The notes under the pieces were generated by a model. The model did not search any database. It was not told the origin of the DNA and saw only the letters and a program-made list of their open reading frames with translations. The position numbers were made by a program, and so were the translations under genes. Shown piece after piece: positions 32,862 through 42,614 of a DNA stretch of 64,000 bases. Source of the stretch: Candidatus Kuenenia stuttgartensis (GTDB taxonomy: Bacteria; Planctomycetota; Planctomycetia; Planctomycetales; Planctomycetaceae); assembly GCA_945904015.1 (NCBI GenBank), contig CAMDPK010000006.1, positions 1 through 64,000 of the forward strand. Reading direction: 5' to 3'. The first letter of the stretch is position 1. Each line of letters opens with the position of its first letter.

Positions 32862-32864
<3 letters not shown>
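32841..32864. repeat. Perfect 24-nt palindrome (family T) containing the metK stop
   Basis: TGAGATTTGAAA / TTTCAAATCTCA without a loop. Its right end is the TGA stop codon of metK (minus strand, 32862-32864). It lies between metK and the downstream membrane protein gene. Confidence 0.9.
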
Positions 32865-34004
<1,140 letters not shown>

Positions 34005-34309
34005 TTCGCTGTGGTTCCGTCGTTTGTCAGGAAAGAACAGGCCCGTCTTCACGCGAGGCTTCCGAACCTCGACCGGCCAAAGTCGGGCGGGATTGTAGGC
34101 CCGGCGGCGTGATGCCTCAACGCCGGTTGGAAAGCGTTGGCCACGGCATACCAACCCGAAGCGTCAGCGAGGGCGAACGCTGCAAAGTGCCTCCAAATCC
34201 ACGTCTGCTGGAGCGCTCGCCCTCGCTGACGCTTCGGGTTAGTGTGTCGCCACTCGACGGACTTGAGATTGCACACGGAGTGTGCCTGCTAGGATTTGGA
34301 GAATTCGCG
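34005..34309. other. Divergent intergenic region holding palindrome B2
   Basis: 305 bp between metK and the amidase gene. About 90 bp is the family B palindrome; the rest should hold the two promoters, which I cannot assign. Confidence 0.5.
34153..34240. repeat. Palindromic element (family B, copy 2)
   Basis: AACCCGAAGCGTCAGCGAGG ... GCCCTCGCTGACGCTTCGGGTT, about 28-nt arms around a loop of about 32 nt, in the metK-amidase intergenic region. Confidence 0.95.
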
Positions 34310-35644
34310 ATGCCCTTGTCGCTCATCCCGAAATTCGAGACCACAATTCGCGGCCAATCGCTCGCGATTCAAAGCCACCAGACGACCTGCAGCGAACTAT
34401 TTGAACGCTGCCGTTCGGTCGTTGCGGAACACGAGTTGAAAATCACGGCTTGGATCAACTTCGACGGAGACGTCGTTGAGCAGGCGGTTGCGGATCGCGA
34501 CGCCGAGTTGTGGCGAGGCATCTGGCGTGGGCCTCTGCACGGCATTCCGGTTGGTGTGAAGGACATCTACGACGTTGCCGGCTGGCCGACGCTGGCTGGG
34601 ATTCCGAATCGCTCGTCGCCGCTGGCCGATGCCGATTCGACGATGGTCCGGCGTCTGCGCTATGCGGGAGCGGTCATCGTGGGCAAGACGGTGACGACGC
34701 CGTATGCCTTCTTCGATCCGCCGCCGACTCGCAATCCGTGGAACCTCGAACGCACGCCGGGCGGATCATCGAGCGGCTCGGCAGCAGCGGTCGCGAGCGG
34801 CATGTGCCTGGGAGCACTTGGCTCGCAGACGGGTGGCTCGATCACTCGGCCGGCCGCGTTCTGTGGCGTCGCGGGGTACAAGCCGTCCTTCGGATTGCTC
34901 AGCCGATGCGGGATGTTTCCGTTCGCGCCGAGTCTCGATCACCCCGGCCCGATGGCGCGCACGGTTGATGATTTGATTTGCCTGATGACCGCACTGGCTC
35001 CGAAATGGTTGCGAGCCGATTTCTACTCGCTGCTCAGCGAGCCGGTTGTGTTCGACATCGACGAACTGCCGAGATTCGCGGTCCTTGGTGGAGTGTTCAA
35101 CGAGAAGACCGAATCCGCGATGCACAACGCACTCGAGGCGACGACGAAACGACTCAGCGTCGCCGGCGCGATGATCTCAGAATCGGATGCTGCCGAGTTG
35201 GAGTTGCCAAATCTTTGGCAGCGTCATCGCTGCGTCATGGCAGTTGAGATCGCTGCCTCTCAGGCCGAGCGGTTGCAGCAGCGGCCAGAGGAATTCACTC
35301 CGGCCGTGCGGTCGTTGATTGAGGAAGGGTTGGCTGCACGCTCGGTCGATTACGCGGTGGCGATTCAGTTTCAACGCTCGCTGCGACGCCGCGTGTCTCG
35401 TGCGATTGGCGACTCGATCTGGTTGATGCCCGCCTCTCGCGGAGCCGCTCCGACATCGGAGACGACCGGCGATCCCTGCATGAATTCACCGTGGAGTTTC
35501 ATCGGATTCCCGACCATCACGATTCCGATGGCGCTATCGCCAGAAGGGCTGCCGCTCGGATTGCAGTTGGTGGCGGGTCCAGGACGCGATCTCGATTTAT
35601 TCCGCGTGGCGCGGTGGTGCGAGTCTGTTTTGGCTCGTCGGTGA
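34310..35644 (+). CDS. Amidase (amidase signature family)
   Basis: Start ATG 34310 gives 444 residues. The catalytic triad of the amidase signature family is present: Lys84 in GVKDIYDV, the cis-Ser in TPGGSSSGSAAA (153-155) and nucleophile Ser177 in SQTGGSITRPA. Cytosolic, with no signal peptide. It is shorter than GatA and is not next to gatB/gatC, so it is more likely a catabolic amide hydrolase than the tRNA amidotransferase subunit; the substrate cannot be predicted. Confidence 0.9.
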   Translation: MPLSLIPKFETTIRGQSLAIQSHQTTCSELFERCRSVVAEHELKITAWINFDGDVVEQAVADRDAELWRGIWRGPLHGIPVGVKDIYDVAGWPTLAGIPNRSSPLADADSTMVRRLRYAGAVIVGKTVTTPYAFFDPPPTRNPWNLERTPGGSSSGSAAAVASGMCLGALGSQTGGSITRPAAFCGVAGYKPSFGLLSRCGMFPFAPSLDHPGPMARTVDDLICLMTALAPKWLRADFYSLLSEPVVFDIDELPRFAVLGGVFNEKTESAMHNALEATTKRLSVAGAMISESDAAELELPNLWQRHRCVMAVEIAASQAERLQQRPEEFTPAVRSLIEEGLAARSVDYAVAIQFQRSLRRRVSRAIGDSIWLMPASRGAAPTSETTGDPCMNSPWSFIGFPTITIPMALSPEGLPLGLQLVAGPGRDLDLFRVARWCESVLARR

Positions 35645-35668
35645 TGTCGCCACTCAAACACAAAAACA

Positions 35669-35742
35669 GTATCACGGCTGTCGGCAAACGGCTGTCGGCG
35701 TTCGGCCGAATGCCGACAGCCGTTCGCCGACAGCCGTGATAC
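35669..35742. repeat. Palindromic element (family H, copy 1)
   Basis: Long imperfect hairpin: GTATCACGGCTGTCGGC, then ACGGCTGTCGGC, mirrored by GCCGACAGCCG and GCCGACAGCCGTGATAC. Lies between the amidase and M20 genes. Diverged copy at 55690-55799. Confidence 0.92.
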
Positions 35743-35768
35743 CATTTTTCCAAATCTGAAAGGCAATC

Positions 35769-37250
35769 ATGCGACTTCATCACGGCTCATGGGCCACCGA
35801 CGTTGTTCGTGTTGCGATCGCGGCAATGCTTGTCAGTGCGAACTCCCTGCCGGCGATGACGGCAGAGGAATCGCAGCCGGTGTTAGAGCGCATCGACGCT
35901 CAGCGGCCGAAGTATGTTGAGATCGCTTCAAAGATCTGGCGGTGGGCCGAAGTCGGCTATCGCGAGGTGCAGAGTTCATCGTTGTTGGCGGATGAACTTG
36001 AATCGGCTGGCTTTGAGGTTAAACGCGGAGTCGCTGACATCCCGACCGCGTTCGTGGCCGAATTCGGCAGCGGCAAGCCGGTCATCGGCATCCTCGCCGA
36101 GTACGACGCTCTGCCAGGCATGGAACAAGAGGCGGTCCCCGCGAAACAGCCGATCAAGTCGAACAAGGCAGGACATGCTTGCGGGCATCACTTGTTCGGG
36201 ACGGCTTCGACGTGGGCGGCGATCACAGTCAAAGACGAGATGGTCGCGAAGAACCTGAAGGGGACGCTGCGGCTGTACGGCTGCCCGGCCGAGGAGGGAG
36301 GCAGCGGCAAGGTCTTCATGGTGCGAGCGGGATTGTTCAACGATTGCGATGTCGTGCTGCACTGGCATCCGGGGTCGGAGAATCGAGCGGGACTCGAAAC
36401 CAATCTGGCGAACATCAGTGGCAAGTTTCGATTTCGTGGCAAGGCAGCACACGCGGCTGGAGCACCGCATCAGGCGCGATCGGCGCTCGATGCTGTGATG
36501 CTGTTCGCTCACGGAGTCGATCTGCTGCGCGAGCATGTGCCGCAGGAGACTCGGCTGCATTACGTCATCACCAACGGTGGCAACGCACCGAACATCGTCC
36601 CCGACTTCGCCGAGGTTTACATGTATGCTCGGCATCCCGATCCGAAAACGCTCGACGGCATTTGGAGCCGTATCGAAAAGTGCGCGGAGGGAGGCGCGAT
36701 CGCGACCGAGACGACACGGTCATTGGAACTCGTCGGCAACACGGCGAACCTGCTGCCGAACGACGCGATCGCAAAGTTGCTCGATAAACATTTGCGGGCG
36801 ATTGGCGGGGTGACCTACACCGCCGAAGAAACCGCTTTCGCCGAAACGCTGCGTCCGAGCTTGCTGCGTCCCGAATTGCCGCCGTTGACTGAGGCATCCC
36901 AAGTGAAGTCTGTCAGCGAGGGCCAACGCTACGGCTCGACCGACGTCGGCGACGTGAGCTGGGCGGTGCCGACCGGTGGCTTCTCGACCGCGTGCGTTTT
37001 CCCTGGAGTGCCAATGCACTCGTGGCAAGCGGTTGCCTGCGGTGGCACGACGGTCGGCCACAAGGGCATGGTGATCGCCGCCAAGACATTGACACTGGCA
37101 ACACTGGAATTGCTGACCAAACCGAACGAGATCGTCGCGGCCAAAGAGAGTTTCGACAAACGCCGCGCCGGCAAGAGCTATCAGACTCGCTTTCCGAAAG
37201 ACCAACGACCCGCTCTCAACTATCGCGACAATGCCGCCGTCGAGCCGTAG
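35769..37250 (+). CDS. M20-family amidohydrolase, AbgB-like, exported
   Basis: 493 residues from ATG 35769 with a signal peptide (VVRVAIAAMLVSANSLPAMTA). Metal and active-site motifs of the M20D/AbgB group are EYDALPGM (111-118), GHACGHHLFG (135-144) and CPAEEGGSGK (172-181), with a dimerisation domain in the middle (GKAAHAAGAPHQARSALDA) and GSTDVGDVSW near the end. Such enzymes cleave N-acyl amino acids or aminobenzoyl-glutamate-like amides; the signal peptide puts this one in the periplasm. The segment KSVSEGQR at about 382-389 resembles half of a family B palindrome. Confidence 0.9.
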   Translation: MRLHHGSWATDVVRVAIAAMLVSANSLPAMTAEESQPVLERIDAQRPKYVEIASKIWRWAEVGYREVQSSSLLADELESAGFEVKRGVADIPTAFVAEFGSGKPVIGILAEYDALPGMEQEAVPAKQPIKSNKAGHACGHHLFGTASTWAAITVKDEMVAKNLKGTLRLYGCPAEEGGSGKVFMVRAGLFNDCDVVLHWHPGSENRAGLETNLANISGKFRFRGKAAHAAGAPHQARSALDAVMLFAHGVDLLREHVPQETRLHYVITNGGNAPNIVPDFAEVYMYARHPDPKTLDGIWSRIEKCAEGGAIATETTRSLELVGNTANLLPNDAIAKLLDKHLRAIGGVTYTAEETAFAETLRPSLLRPELPPLTEASQVKSVSEGQRYGSTDVGDVSWAVPTGGFSTACVFPGVPMHSWQAVACGGTTVGHKGMVIAAKTLTLATLELLTKPNEIVAAKESFDKRRAGKSYQTRFPKDQRPALNYRDNAAVEP

Positions 37251-37278
37251 CGATCACTGCGGAGGTTGTCACTGTTCC

Positions 37279-37947
37279 ATGAATTATTTCGCTCATGCTT
37301 TGCGATTCCTCAACCGGCCGTACTTCGTGGCCGGGACGGCTGTGCCGGATTGGCTGTCGGTCGCGGATCGGCAGGTGCGTGTGCGAGCGAAATTGATCGA
37401 GCCGCATCTCCTCGGAGACGGCTCACCGCAGTCCGAGGTTGCGGCCGGAGCTTGGCAGCATCTGCACGACGACGGCTGGTTCCATTCCACGCGAGCCTTC
37501 TTTGAAGTCAGCACGACGCTGGCCGTGAGATTTCGCGAGGTGCTCGGCCCAGACGACAGCCATCGCACGAGCTTTCTCGGCCACATCGTCACGGAATTGC
37601 TGATCGACGCCGAACTCATCGAACGACATCCCGGCCAGATCGAGCGATATTACGAGGTGCTTCGCGGCATCGAACCGCTCGCCGTGCAACAGGCGGTCAA
37701 CGCGATGGTCAAGACTCCGACGGAGAATCTCGTGCCGCTGATTCCGCGATACATTGCCGAACGCTTCCTGCCCGACTACCTCAGCGACGAGCGATTGTTG
37801 CATCGCTTGAACCAAGTGCTGCGGCGGGTCAAACTGCCGCCTCTTCCGGCGGAGGCGGAGAGCGTCTTGAACCGTGCCCGCCCGCTCATCCGCGACCGGC
37901 TGAGCGACCTGCTGCCGGAGGAGCACTTTCACGTCACCGGCATCTAA
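37279..37947 (+). CDS. Conserved protein, ACP phosphodiesterase-like opening
   Basis: 222 residues from ATG 37279. The N-terminus (MNYFAHALRFLNRPYFVAGT) and the following AWQHLHDDGWFHSTRAFFEV with FLGHIVTELLIDAEL recall the all-helical acyl carrier protein phosphodiesterase (AcpH) family, with conserved His/Asp residues (H6, HxxDDxWFH, HIVTELLID). The match is by eye and the overall length is a little larger than AcpH. No signal peptide. The next small gene starts 21 bp downstream. Function uncertain. Confidence 0.65.
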   Translation: MNYFAHALRFLNRPYFVAGTAVPDWLSVADRQVRVRAKLIEPHLLGDGSPQSEVAAGAWQHLHDDGWFHSTRAFFEVSTTLAVRFREVLGPDDSHRTSFLGHIVTELLIDAELIERHPGQIERYYEVLRGIEPLAVQQAVNAMVKTPTENLVPLIPRYIAERFLPDYLSDERLLHRLNQVLRRVKLPPLPAEAESVLNRARPLIRDRLSDLLPEEHFHVTGI

Positions 37948-37968
37948 TCTCACCATCAGAACTTCATC

Positions 37969-38277
37969 ATGCAGGGAAACGTCATACGCAAAATTGGACA
38001 GGCCGTTTGCATATTCGCCATCGCGCTCGGTGCGGGCTTGTTCTCATTCGGCGGTTATTTGGACCCGCGAGTCGATGTGAAGGATCCCTCCACGATCGCT
38101 CGGCAAATTGACCCCTATCGCGCCTCCGAGGAACATTTCACGGCCTCGATCTGTCGTGGCGTGGGCGTCGGCTTTCTGACGTTGGGGTCGCTGGGCTTGA
38201 TCGTTCCCTGGATCAACGTCTTCGTCTTGAGATCGCGTGCGCAGGAACCTTCTCCTGCCACCTCGAATCCGACCTAA
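37969..38277 (+). CDS. Small two-span membrane protein
   Basis: 102 residues from ATG 37969. Two membrane segments (AVCIFAIALGAGLFSFGGYL and GVGFLTLGSLGLIVPWINVF) are separated by a short polar loop with an acidic start (LDPRVDVKDPSTIARQIDPY). Unrecognised family. Confidence 0.6.
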   Translation: MQGNVIRKIGQAVCIFAIALGAGLFSFGGYLDPRVDVKDPSTIARQIDPYRASEEHFTASICRGVGVGFLTLGSLGLIVPWINVFVLRSRAQEPSPATSNPT

Positions 38278-38334
38278 CGAGCCAACATCGTCAATCCTCT
38301 TGCAACTTTTATTCTTCAACCAGGAGCCATCACC

Positions 38335-39177
38335 ATGAAGTACGGAATGAATATGCTGCTGTGGACGACCGACGTGAACGAGTCGCACTACGGCCTTCTC
38401 GATTCGCTGAAGAAGATCGGCTACGACGGCGTCGAGCTGCCGATCTTCGAGATGAACACGGCCAACTTCGCGACACTCGGCCGCAAGCTGAGTGACACGG
38501 GCTTGCAACGGACGGCCGTCACGATCTGCACCGACACCGAGAACCCGATCTCCCCAGATGCGGCGATTCGGCAGGCGGGACTCGACCGGCTCAAGAAGGC
38601 GATCGACTGCTGCCAGGCCGTGGGGGCCACGCACTTGTGCGGACCGATTCACTCCGCGATCGGAAGTTTCTCCGGCCAAGGCCCGACCGCCGATGAATGG
38701 AGCCGCGGCAAGGAGATTCTGACCAAGGCAGCCGACTACGCGAAGCAGGCGAACGTCACGCTGGTCGTCGAGTACCTCAATCGCTTCGAGTGCTACTTCC
38801 TGACCTGCGCCGCCGACGTCGGCCGCTTCTGCCGCGAGATCAATCACTCGCACTGCAAGACGATGTACGACACCTTCCACGCCAACATCGAAGAGAAATC
38901 GATCACCGGCGCGATCAAGAGCTACGCCGACCAGTTCGTCCACGTCCACATTTCCGAGAACGACCGCTCGACCCCCGGCGAAGGAGACGTCAAATGGGAC
39001 GAAACCTTCGCGGCCTTGAAGGAAGTCAAATACGACGGCTGGTTCGTAGTCGAAGCCTTCGGCTTGTCGCTCCCTGCCCTCGCCGCCGCCACCAAAATCT
39101 GGCGGCGAATGTTCACCGACGAACTGACGCTCGCCACCAACGCGCTGAAGTTCATGAAGTCGCGGTGGCAAGGGTAG
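38335..39177 (+). CDS. Sugar epimerase of the D-tagatose/D-psicose 3-epimerase family (TIM barrel)
   Basis: 280 residues from ATG 38335 with AGGAG upstream. Xylose isomerase-like TIM barrel. The four metal ligands of D-tagatose 3-epimerase can be placed with the same spacing: Glu146 (VVEYLNRFECY), Asp179 (MYDTFHAN), His205 (VHVHISENDR) and Glu240 (VVEAFG). The motif HISENDRSTPGEGDVKWD is typical of the family. Probably interconverts ketoses at C3; the KDPG aldolase and other sugar genes nearby fit carbohydrate use. Confidence 0.9.
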   Translation: MKYGMNMLLWTTDVNESHYGLLDSLKKIGYDGVELPIFEMNTANFATLGRKLSDTGLQRTAVTICTDTENPISPDAAIRQAGLDRLKKAIDCCQAVGATHLCGPIHSAIGSFSGQGPTADEWSRGKEILTKAADYAKQANVTLVVEYLNRFECYFLTCAADVGRFCREINHSHCKTMYDTFHANIEEKSITGAIKSYADQFVHVHISENDRSTPGEGDVKWDETFAALKEVKYDGWFVVEAFGLSLPALAAATKIWRRMFTDELTLATNALKFMKSRWQG

Positions 39178-39235
39178 GTGCGAGCGAGACCTTTCTGCAC
39201 TTCTCAGCGCACCACGCACTTGAGGGAGGTCATCC

Positions 39236-40144
39236 GTGTTCGTCCGCCTTTTGATTGCGGTGGTTTGGATTGTGGTCGCTCCGATCGGACTCGGTGCCGC
39301 CGAGAAAGAGATCGGAACCAAGGACCGGTTTGAGGTGGTCGAGACAAAGCTGACGCCAATCGCAACGGCTCTCGGCAAGCCGGGGCCGGGTGATTGGTTG
39401 GCGAATCATCGCGAGCCGGGGCAGACGTTCGCTCAGTACCTGCGTGCGAACCCCGTGGTGAAGAGCGACCGACTGACAACGATGTATCTCTGCTTGATCG
39501 GCGACTTCACGCGTGACCAAGAGCGAGTGCTCAAACTGACGATGGAATACCTCGGCCTCGTCTACGCAGTGCCGGTGAAAGTTCACCGGCGGCTGAGCCT
39601 CGACAAGATTCCCGATGAGGCGCGTCGCACGCATCCGACTTTGGGCGACAAGCAGATTCTCACGACTCATGTGCTTGACCAAGTCCTCGCTCCTGAACGC
39701 CCCGAGGACGCTCTAGCCTACTTGGCCTTCACATCGAGTGATCTGTGGCCCGGCGAGAATTGGAACTTCGTGTTCGGGCAGGCGAAGCTCCGGCAGCGAC
39801 TCGGCGTCTGGTCGATCTATCGCAATGGCGACCCGTCGAAGGACGAAGATGCATTTCGGCTCTGCCTGCGTCGCACGCTGGCGACAGCCGCTCACGAGAC
39901 TGGTCACATCCTGACCATCAAGCATTGCACGGCGTTTCAATGTGGCATGAACGGTTCGAACAATCTCACTGAAAGCGATCGCCAGCCGCTGCATTTCTGC
40001 CCGGTCTGCCTGCGCAAAGTCTGCTGGAATCTGCGTGTCGAGCCGGTCGAGTATCTGACGTCGCTGGAGAAATTCTGCCGCCGTGAGAAGCTCACCGACG
40101 AAGCCGACTGGTATCGCGGCGCGGTCGAGTTACTCCAAAAATAG
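39236..40144 (+). CDS. Archaemetzincin-type zinc metalloprotease (M54), with N-terminal hydrophobic segment
   Basis: 302 residues from GTG 39236, supported by GAGGGAGGT at 39222-39230. The catalytic motif HETGHILTIKH (220-230) is followed by Cys231, FQCGMNGSNN (Cys236), and FCPVCLRKVCW (Cys255, Cys258), the HExxHxxGxxHC-x4-C...CxxC arrangement that binds catalytic and structural zinc in archaemetzincins. The first 21 residues (LLIAVVWIVVAPIGLGAA) look like a signal peptide, unusual for this normally cytosolic family. The pro-region (about 30-120) includes DRLTTMYLCLIGDF, also typical of M54. Confidence 0.9.
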   Translation: MFVRLLIAVVWIVVAPIGLGAAEKEIGTKDRFEVVETKLTPIATALGKPGPGDWLANHREPGQTFAQYLRANPVVKSDRLTTMYLCLIGDFTRDQERVLKLTMEYLGLVYAVPVKVHRRLSLDKIPDEARRTHPTLGDKQILTTHVLDQVLAPERPEDALAYLAFTSSDLWPGENWNFVFGQAKLRQRLGVWSIYRNGDPSKDEDAFRLCLRRTLATAAHETGHILTIKHCTAFQCGMNGSNNLTESDRQPLHFCPVCLRKVCWNLRVEPVEYLTSLEKFCRREKLTDEADWYRGAVELLQK

Positions 40145-40150
40145 CGCGGA

Positions 40151-40525
40151 CTACGGGATCAAATATCCCCGCAGGATCTGCGGCAACGTCGCTGACAACT
40201 GACTTCGCGGCATGACCTCCGCGCCGGCGGAGCGGGCGGATTCCAGCAACTCGACATTCACATGCGAGCCGAAGGCAATGATCGGCACTCGTGCCGAATC
40301 AGGCATCGCAGAGAGGAGGTCGGCGACCGACACTCGTGGGGCCGCAAGGTCGAGCAGGACACAGCCGATGTCTCCCGCTTGCAGTCGCAATGTCGCCCTG
40401 GCGATGTCATCGACCGAGTCGACACGCAGGCCCAAGGCCTGAGCGGTGCCGGTGACTTTGCTCGTGAAGAACAAGTCGGGAGAGATCAGCAAGCCGACGC
40501 GCGATGCCGGTTTATCAGTCGTCAT
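40151..40525 (-). CDS. Stand-alone receiver-like protein (degenerate response regulator)
   Basis: 124 residues from ATG 40525. A receiver-like alternation of strands and helices: RVGLLISPDLFFTSKV, IGCVLLDLAAPRVSVADLL (Asp at the phosphorylation position), VPIIAFGSHV and SAGAEVMPRSQL. The conserved acidic pair after strand 1 is missing (SPD) and the conserved Lys near strand 5 is replaced by Arg, so phosphorylation may be lost. No output domain. It lies 10 bp downstream of the next gene on the same strand. Confidence 0.75.
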   Translation of the reverse strand: MTTDKPASRVGLLISPDLFFTSKVTGTAQALGLRVDSVDDIARATLRLQAGDIGCVLLDLAAPRVSVADLLSAMPDSARVPIIAFGSHVNVELLESARSAGAEVMPRSQLSATLPQILRGYLIP

Positions 40526-40534
40526 GGCAGCGAT

Positions 40535-40921
40535 CTACGCCGGGATCGAGCGGTGGAAATGGACGTGTTTCCAAGCACCGTTCTGCTTTTGCCAGACGCG
40601 AGTTTCTTCGCTGGCGAACGTGGCCGGGTTGCCGTCGGCTTCGACTCGTTGGGTCAGACGGATGTACGAGACGATGGCGGTGTCGCCGATCAGGCGGACG
40701 TGCGGCGAGGCCATGATTGACTGCTTCGGGCGGCCGGAGGCTTCCAGCTTGAAATAGAAATGGTGGAAGTCCATGCCTTGCACGACGTGACCCAAGGCTT
40801 CCGGCTCAAAGCAGGTCAGGCTGGGGTCGCACAACTCGGCGTAGGCGTTCCAATTTTGCGTGTTGATCGCATCGAGCAGTTTCTTGTTGACGAGCAAAAC
40901 TTCGGTAGTGGCATCGGCCAT
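40535..40921 (-). CDS. CaMKII-association-domain-like / SnoaL-like protein
   Basis: 128 residues from ATG 40921 (AAGGAA 8 bp upstream). The whole protein matches the NTF2-like CaMKII association domain pattern: LLDAINTQNWNAYAELCDPS, FHHFYFKLEASGR, PHVRLIGDTAIVSYIRLTQR, ASEETRVWQKQNGAWKHVHF, HRS. Such domains oligomerise; bacterial copies have no kinase attached. Probably cotranscribed with the receiver-like gene. Confidence 0.88.
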   Translation of the reverse strand: MADATTEVLLVNKKLLDAINTQNWNAYAELCDPSLTCFEPEALGHVVQGMDFHHFYFKLEASGRPKQSIMASPHVRLIGDTAIVSYIRLTQRVEADGNPATFASEETRVWQKQNGAWKHVHFHRSIPA

Positions 40922-40991
40922 GAGGATGTTCCTTCGGTGTCGTTCGAGATTCGCAGCCCAGTGCCGCGCGGGGCGGGATGATAGACAGAAC

Positions 40992-41078
40992 TAACCCGAA
41001 GCGTCAGCGAGGGCGGGCGCTCCGATCGACGATGATAGACAGCGTGTGAAGCGCTCGCCCTCGCTGACGCTTCGGGTT
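40992..41078. repeat. Palindromic element (family B, copy 3)
   Basis: TAACCCGAAGCGTCAGCGAG ... GCTCGCCCTCGCTGACGCTT, CGGGTT: arms of about 27 nt, loop about 33 nt. It lies just after the stop codon of the FGE-like gene at 41081-41083. Confidence 0.95.
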
Positions 41079-41080
41079 GG

Positions 41081-41956
41081 TTATTTTTTCGCTTTCACGC
41101 AGCGAAGGCCGATGGCGTCGTCGAGTACATCGACGGAGACGGCTCGGCGAGCGGAGCTGGTCAGTTTCGAGTGGTTGTCTTTCCACGATCCACTGCGGAC
41201 GACGACTTTCTTGGGAGTCGTCTCGGACCAGGCGCGGCCGTCGGTTGGAGCGCCGTCGTAGTTGTCGTGCCAACTGTCTTCGACGAATTCCCAGAGATAG
41301 CCGTGGACATCGTACAAGCCCCAGGCGTTGGGCTTCTTGGCTCCGACGGGCGGATCGTTGCCCGCCGCGTTGCCGGTGTGCCAACCGAATTCGTCGAGCA
41401 CCGAGGCTTTGTTTCCAGCGTCGCCTTCTTTTGTTGCCTTGTCACCGAAGCTGTAGATGGTCGTCGTTCCCGCTCGGCAGCAGTATTCCCATTCGGCTTC
41501 GGTCGGCAGGCGGATGACTTCGTCGTCGGAGAGCAGCTTCTCGGCACGCAGTAACTCCGTCAGTTTGTTGCAGAAGTCGCGAGCCTCTTGCCACGAGAAC
41601 ATCTCGACCGAGTTGCGTGGCCCCTTCCACTTGCTGGGATTCGCTCCTGTCACGGCCTCCCAAAGATTCTGCGGCACCTCGTACTTGGCGATCGAGAATT
41701 TTTTCGTGAGCGTGACTTCGTGGATTGGCATTTCGGAGCCAGTCTGGTCGCTCCCCATGCGGAACGATTTCGGAAACGTGATCGAGCCGTCGCGAGATTT
41801 CTCACCGGGAGCAATCTCGATGAACTCGTCGTTGAATCGCTTGAGGAGTTCTGACTTGGTTGGCTTCGCAGTCGTTTTCACAGTCTTGTCCTCCGAACGT
41901 ACTGCGATGGCGCAACACAGCAGCAAACCGAGAGCGGGAAGAGCGAATCGAAGCAT
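41081..41956 (-). CDS. Exported FGE-sulfatase (SUMF1-like) domain protein
   Basis: 291 residues from ATG 41956 (AAAGGAAA upstream), with a signal peptide (ALPALGLLLCCAIAVRS). The formylglycine-generating-enzyme fold is recognised by SFRMGSDQTGSEMPIHEVTL, KYEVPQNLWEAVTG, WQEARDFCNKL, RLPTEAEWEYCCRAGTTT, NAWGLYDVHGYLWEFVEDSW, RSGSWKDN and AIGLRCV. The Cys pair needed for sulfatase activation in aerobic FGE is not evident; most bacterial relatives of this length are of unknown function. KDPG aldolase lies 16 bp upstream on the same strand. Confidence 0.9.
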   Translation of the reverse strand: MLRFALPALGLLLCCAIAVRSEDKTVKTTAKPTKSELLKRFNDEFIEIAPGEKSRDGSITFPKSFRMGSDQTGSEMPIHEVTLTKKFSIAKYEVPQNLWEAVTGANPSKWKGPRNSVEMFSWQEARDFCNKLTELLRAEKLLSDDEVIRLPTEAEWEYCCRAGTTTIYSFGDKATKEGDAGNKASVLDEFGWHTGNAAGNDPPVGAKKPNAWGLYDVHGYLWEFVEDSWHDNYDGAPTDGRAWSETTPKKVVVRSGSWKDNHSKLTSSARRAVSVDVLDDAIGLRCVKAKK

Positions 41957-41972
41957 GATTTCCTTTCAAAAA

Positions 41973-42614
41973 TTACGCTTGGCTGCGAGTCTGTTTGACG
42001 AGGGCGACGTACTGAGCAGCGAGTTCGCGGATGCGAGTCATGTTGCCGGACTCGATGGCGGATTTCTCGACCAGTTGGCCGCCGAGTCCGACAGCACAGG
42101 CTCCGGCCTTGAAGAAGTCGGGGAGGGTTTTCAAATCCACTCCGCCGGTCGGCAAGATGCGAACTTGAGGCAGCGGGCCGCGGAGAGCTTTCAAATAATT
42201 CGGCCCGACGCAATCGGCCGGGAAGAGCTTGACGATGTCCGCTCCGGCTTCCCAAGCGGTGATAATCTCGGTCGGAGTGAAGGCTCCGGGCATCACCAGC
42301 TTGCCGTAGCGTTTGCAAAGTTTGATGACTTCCAGGTTCAGCGACGGCGAGACGATGAATTCGGCTCCGGCCAGAAGTGCCGCTCGGCAGGTTTCCGGAT
42401 CGAGCACCGTGCCGGCTCCGAGCAGAATCTTGTTGCCGAGGTCTTTGCGGACTGCGGCGAGGATTTCCAAGACATTCGGCACGGTAAACGTCACTTCGAT
42501 GACGTCGATGCCGCCCTCATGCAGGGCGCGAGCGACGTTGACCAGTTGCTCGCCGGAGGTGGCGCGAATGATGGCTACGATGCCGCCGTCGAGGACTCGT
42601 TGCAGGTCGGGCAT
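41973..42614 (-). CDS. eda: 2-dehydro-3-deoxyphosphogluconate (KDPG) aldolase
   Basis: 213 residues from ATG 42614 with AGGAG 6 bp upstream. TIM-barrel aldolase with GIVAIIRA, VIEVTFTVPN, LLGAGTVLDP, FIVSPSLN, MPGAFTPTEI, the Schiff-base Lys in ADIVKLFPADCVG and LPTGGVDLKT. It splits KDPG (or the galactonate analogue) to pyruvate and glyceraldehyde-3-phosphate in Entner-Doudoroff-type sugar acid breakdown. No other pathway gene is adjacent. Confidence 0.93.
   Translation of the reverse strand: MPDLQRVLDGGIVAIIRATSGEQLVNVARALHEGGIDVIEVTFTVPNVLEILAAVRKDLGNKILLGAGTVLDPETCRAALLAGAEFIVSPSLNLEVIKLCKRYGKLVMPGAFTPTEIITAWEAGADIVKLFPADCVGPNYLKALRGPLPQVRILPTGGVDLKTLPDFFKAGACAVGLGGQLVEKSAIESGNMTRIRELAAQYVALVKQTRSQA

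Noticed and set aside
34005-34152. SAM riboswitch upstream of metK
   Set aside because: No conserved SAM-I/SAM-II core could be found by eye; most of the region is a family B palindrome and promoter sequence.
34310-35644. GatA subunit of the tRNA amidotransferase
   Set aside because: It has the amidase triad, but gatB/gatC are not adjacent and the sequence diverges outside the core; called a generic amidase.
38044-39378. Minus-strand frame covering the epimerase gene
   Set aside because: The plus-strand gene has all four metal ligands at family spacing; the antisense frame has no support.
41081-41956. Functional sulfatase-maturing enzyme
   Set aside because: The FGE fold is clear but the catalytic Cys pair is not evident and no sulfatase gene is nearby; kept as FGE-like of unknown role.
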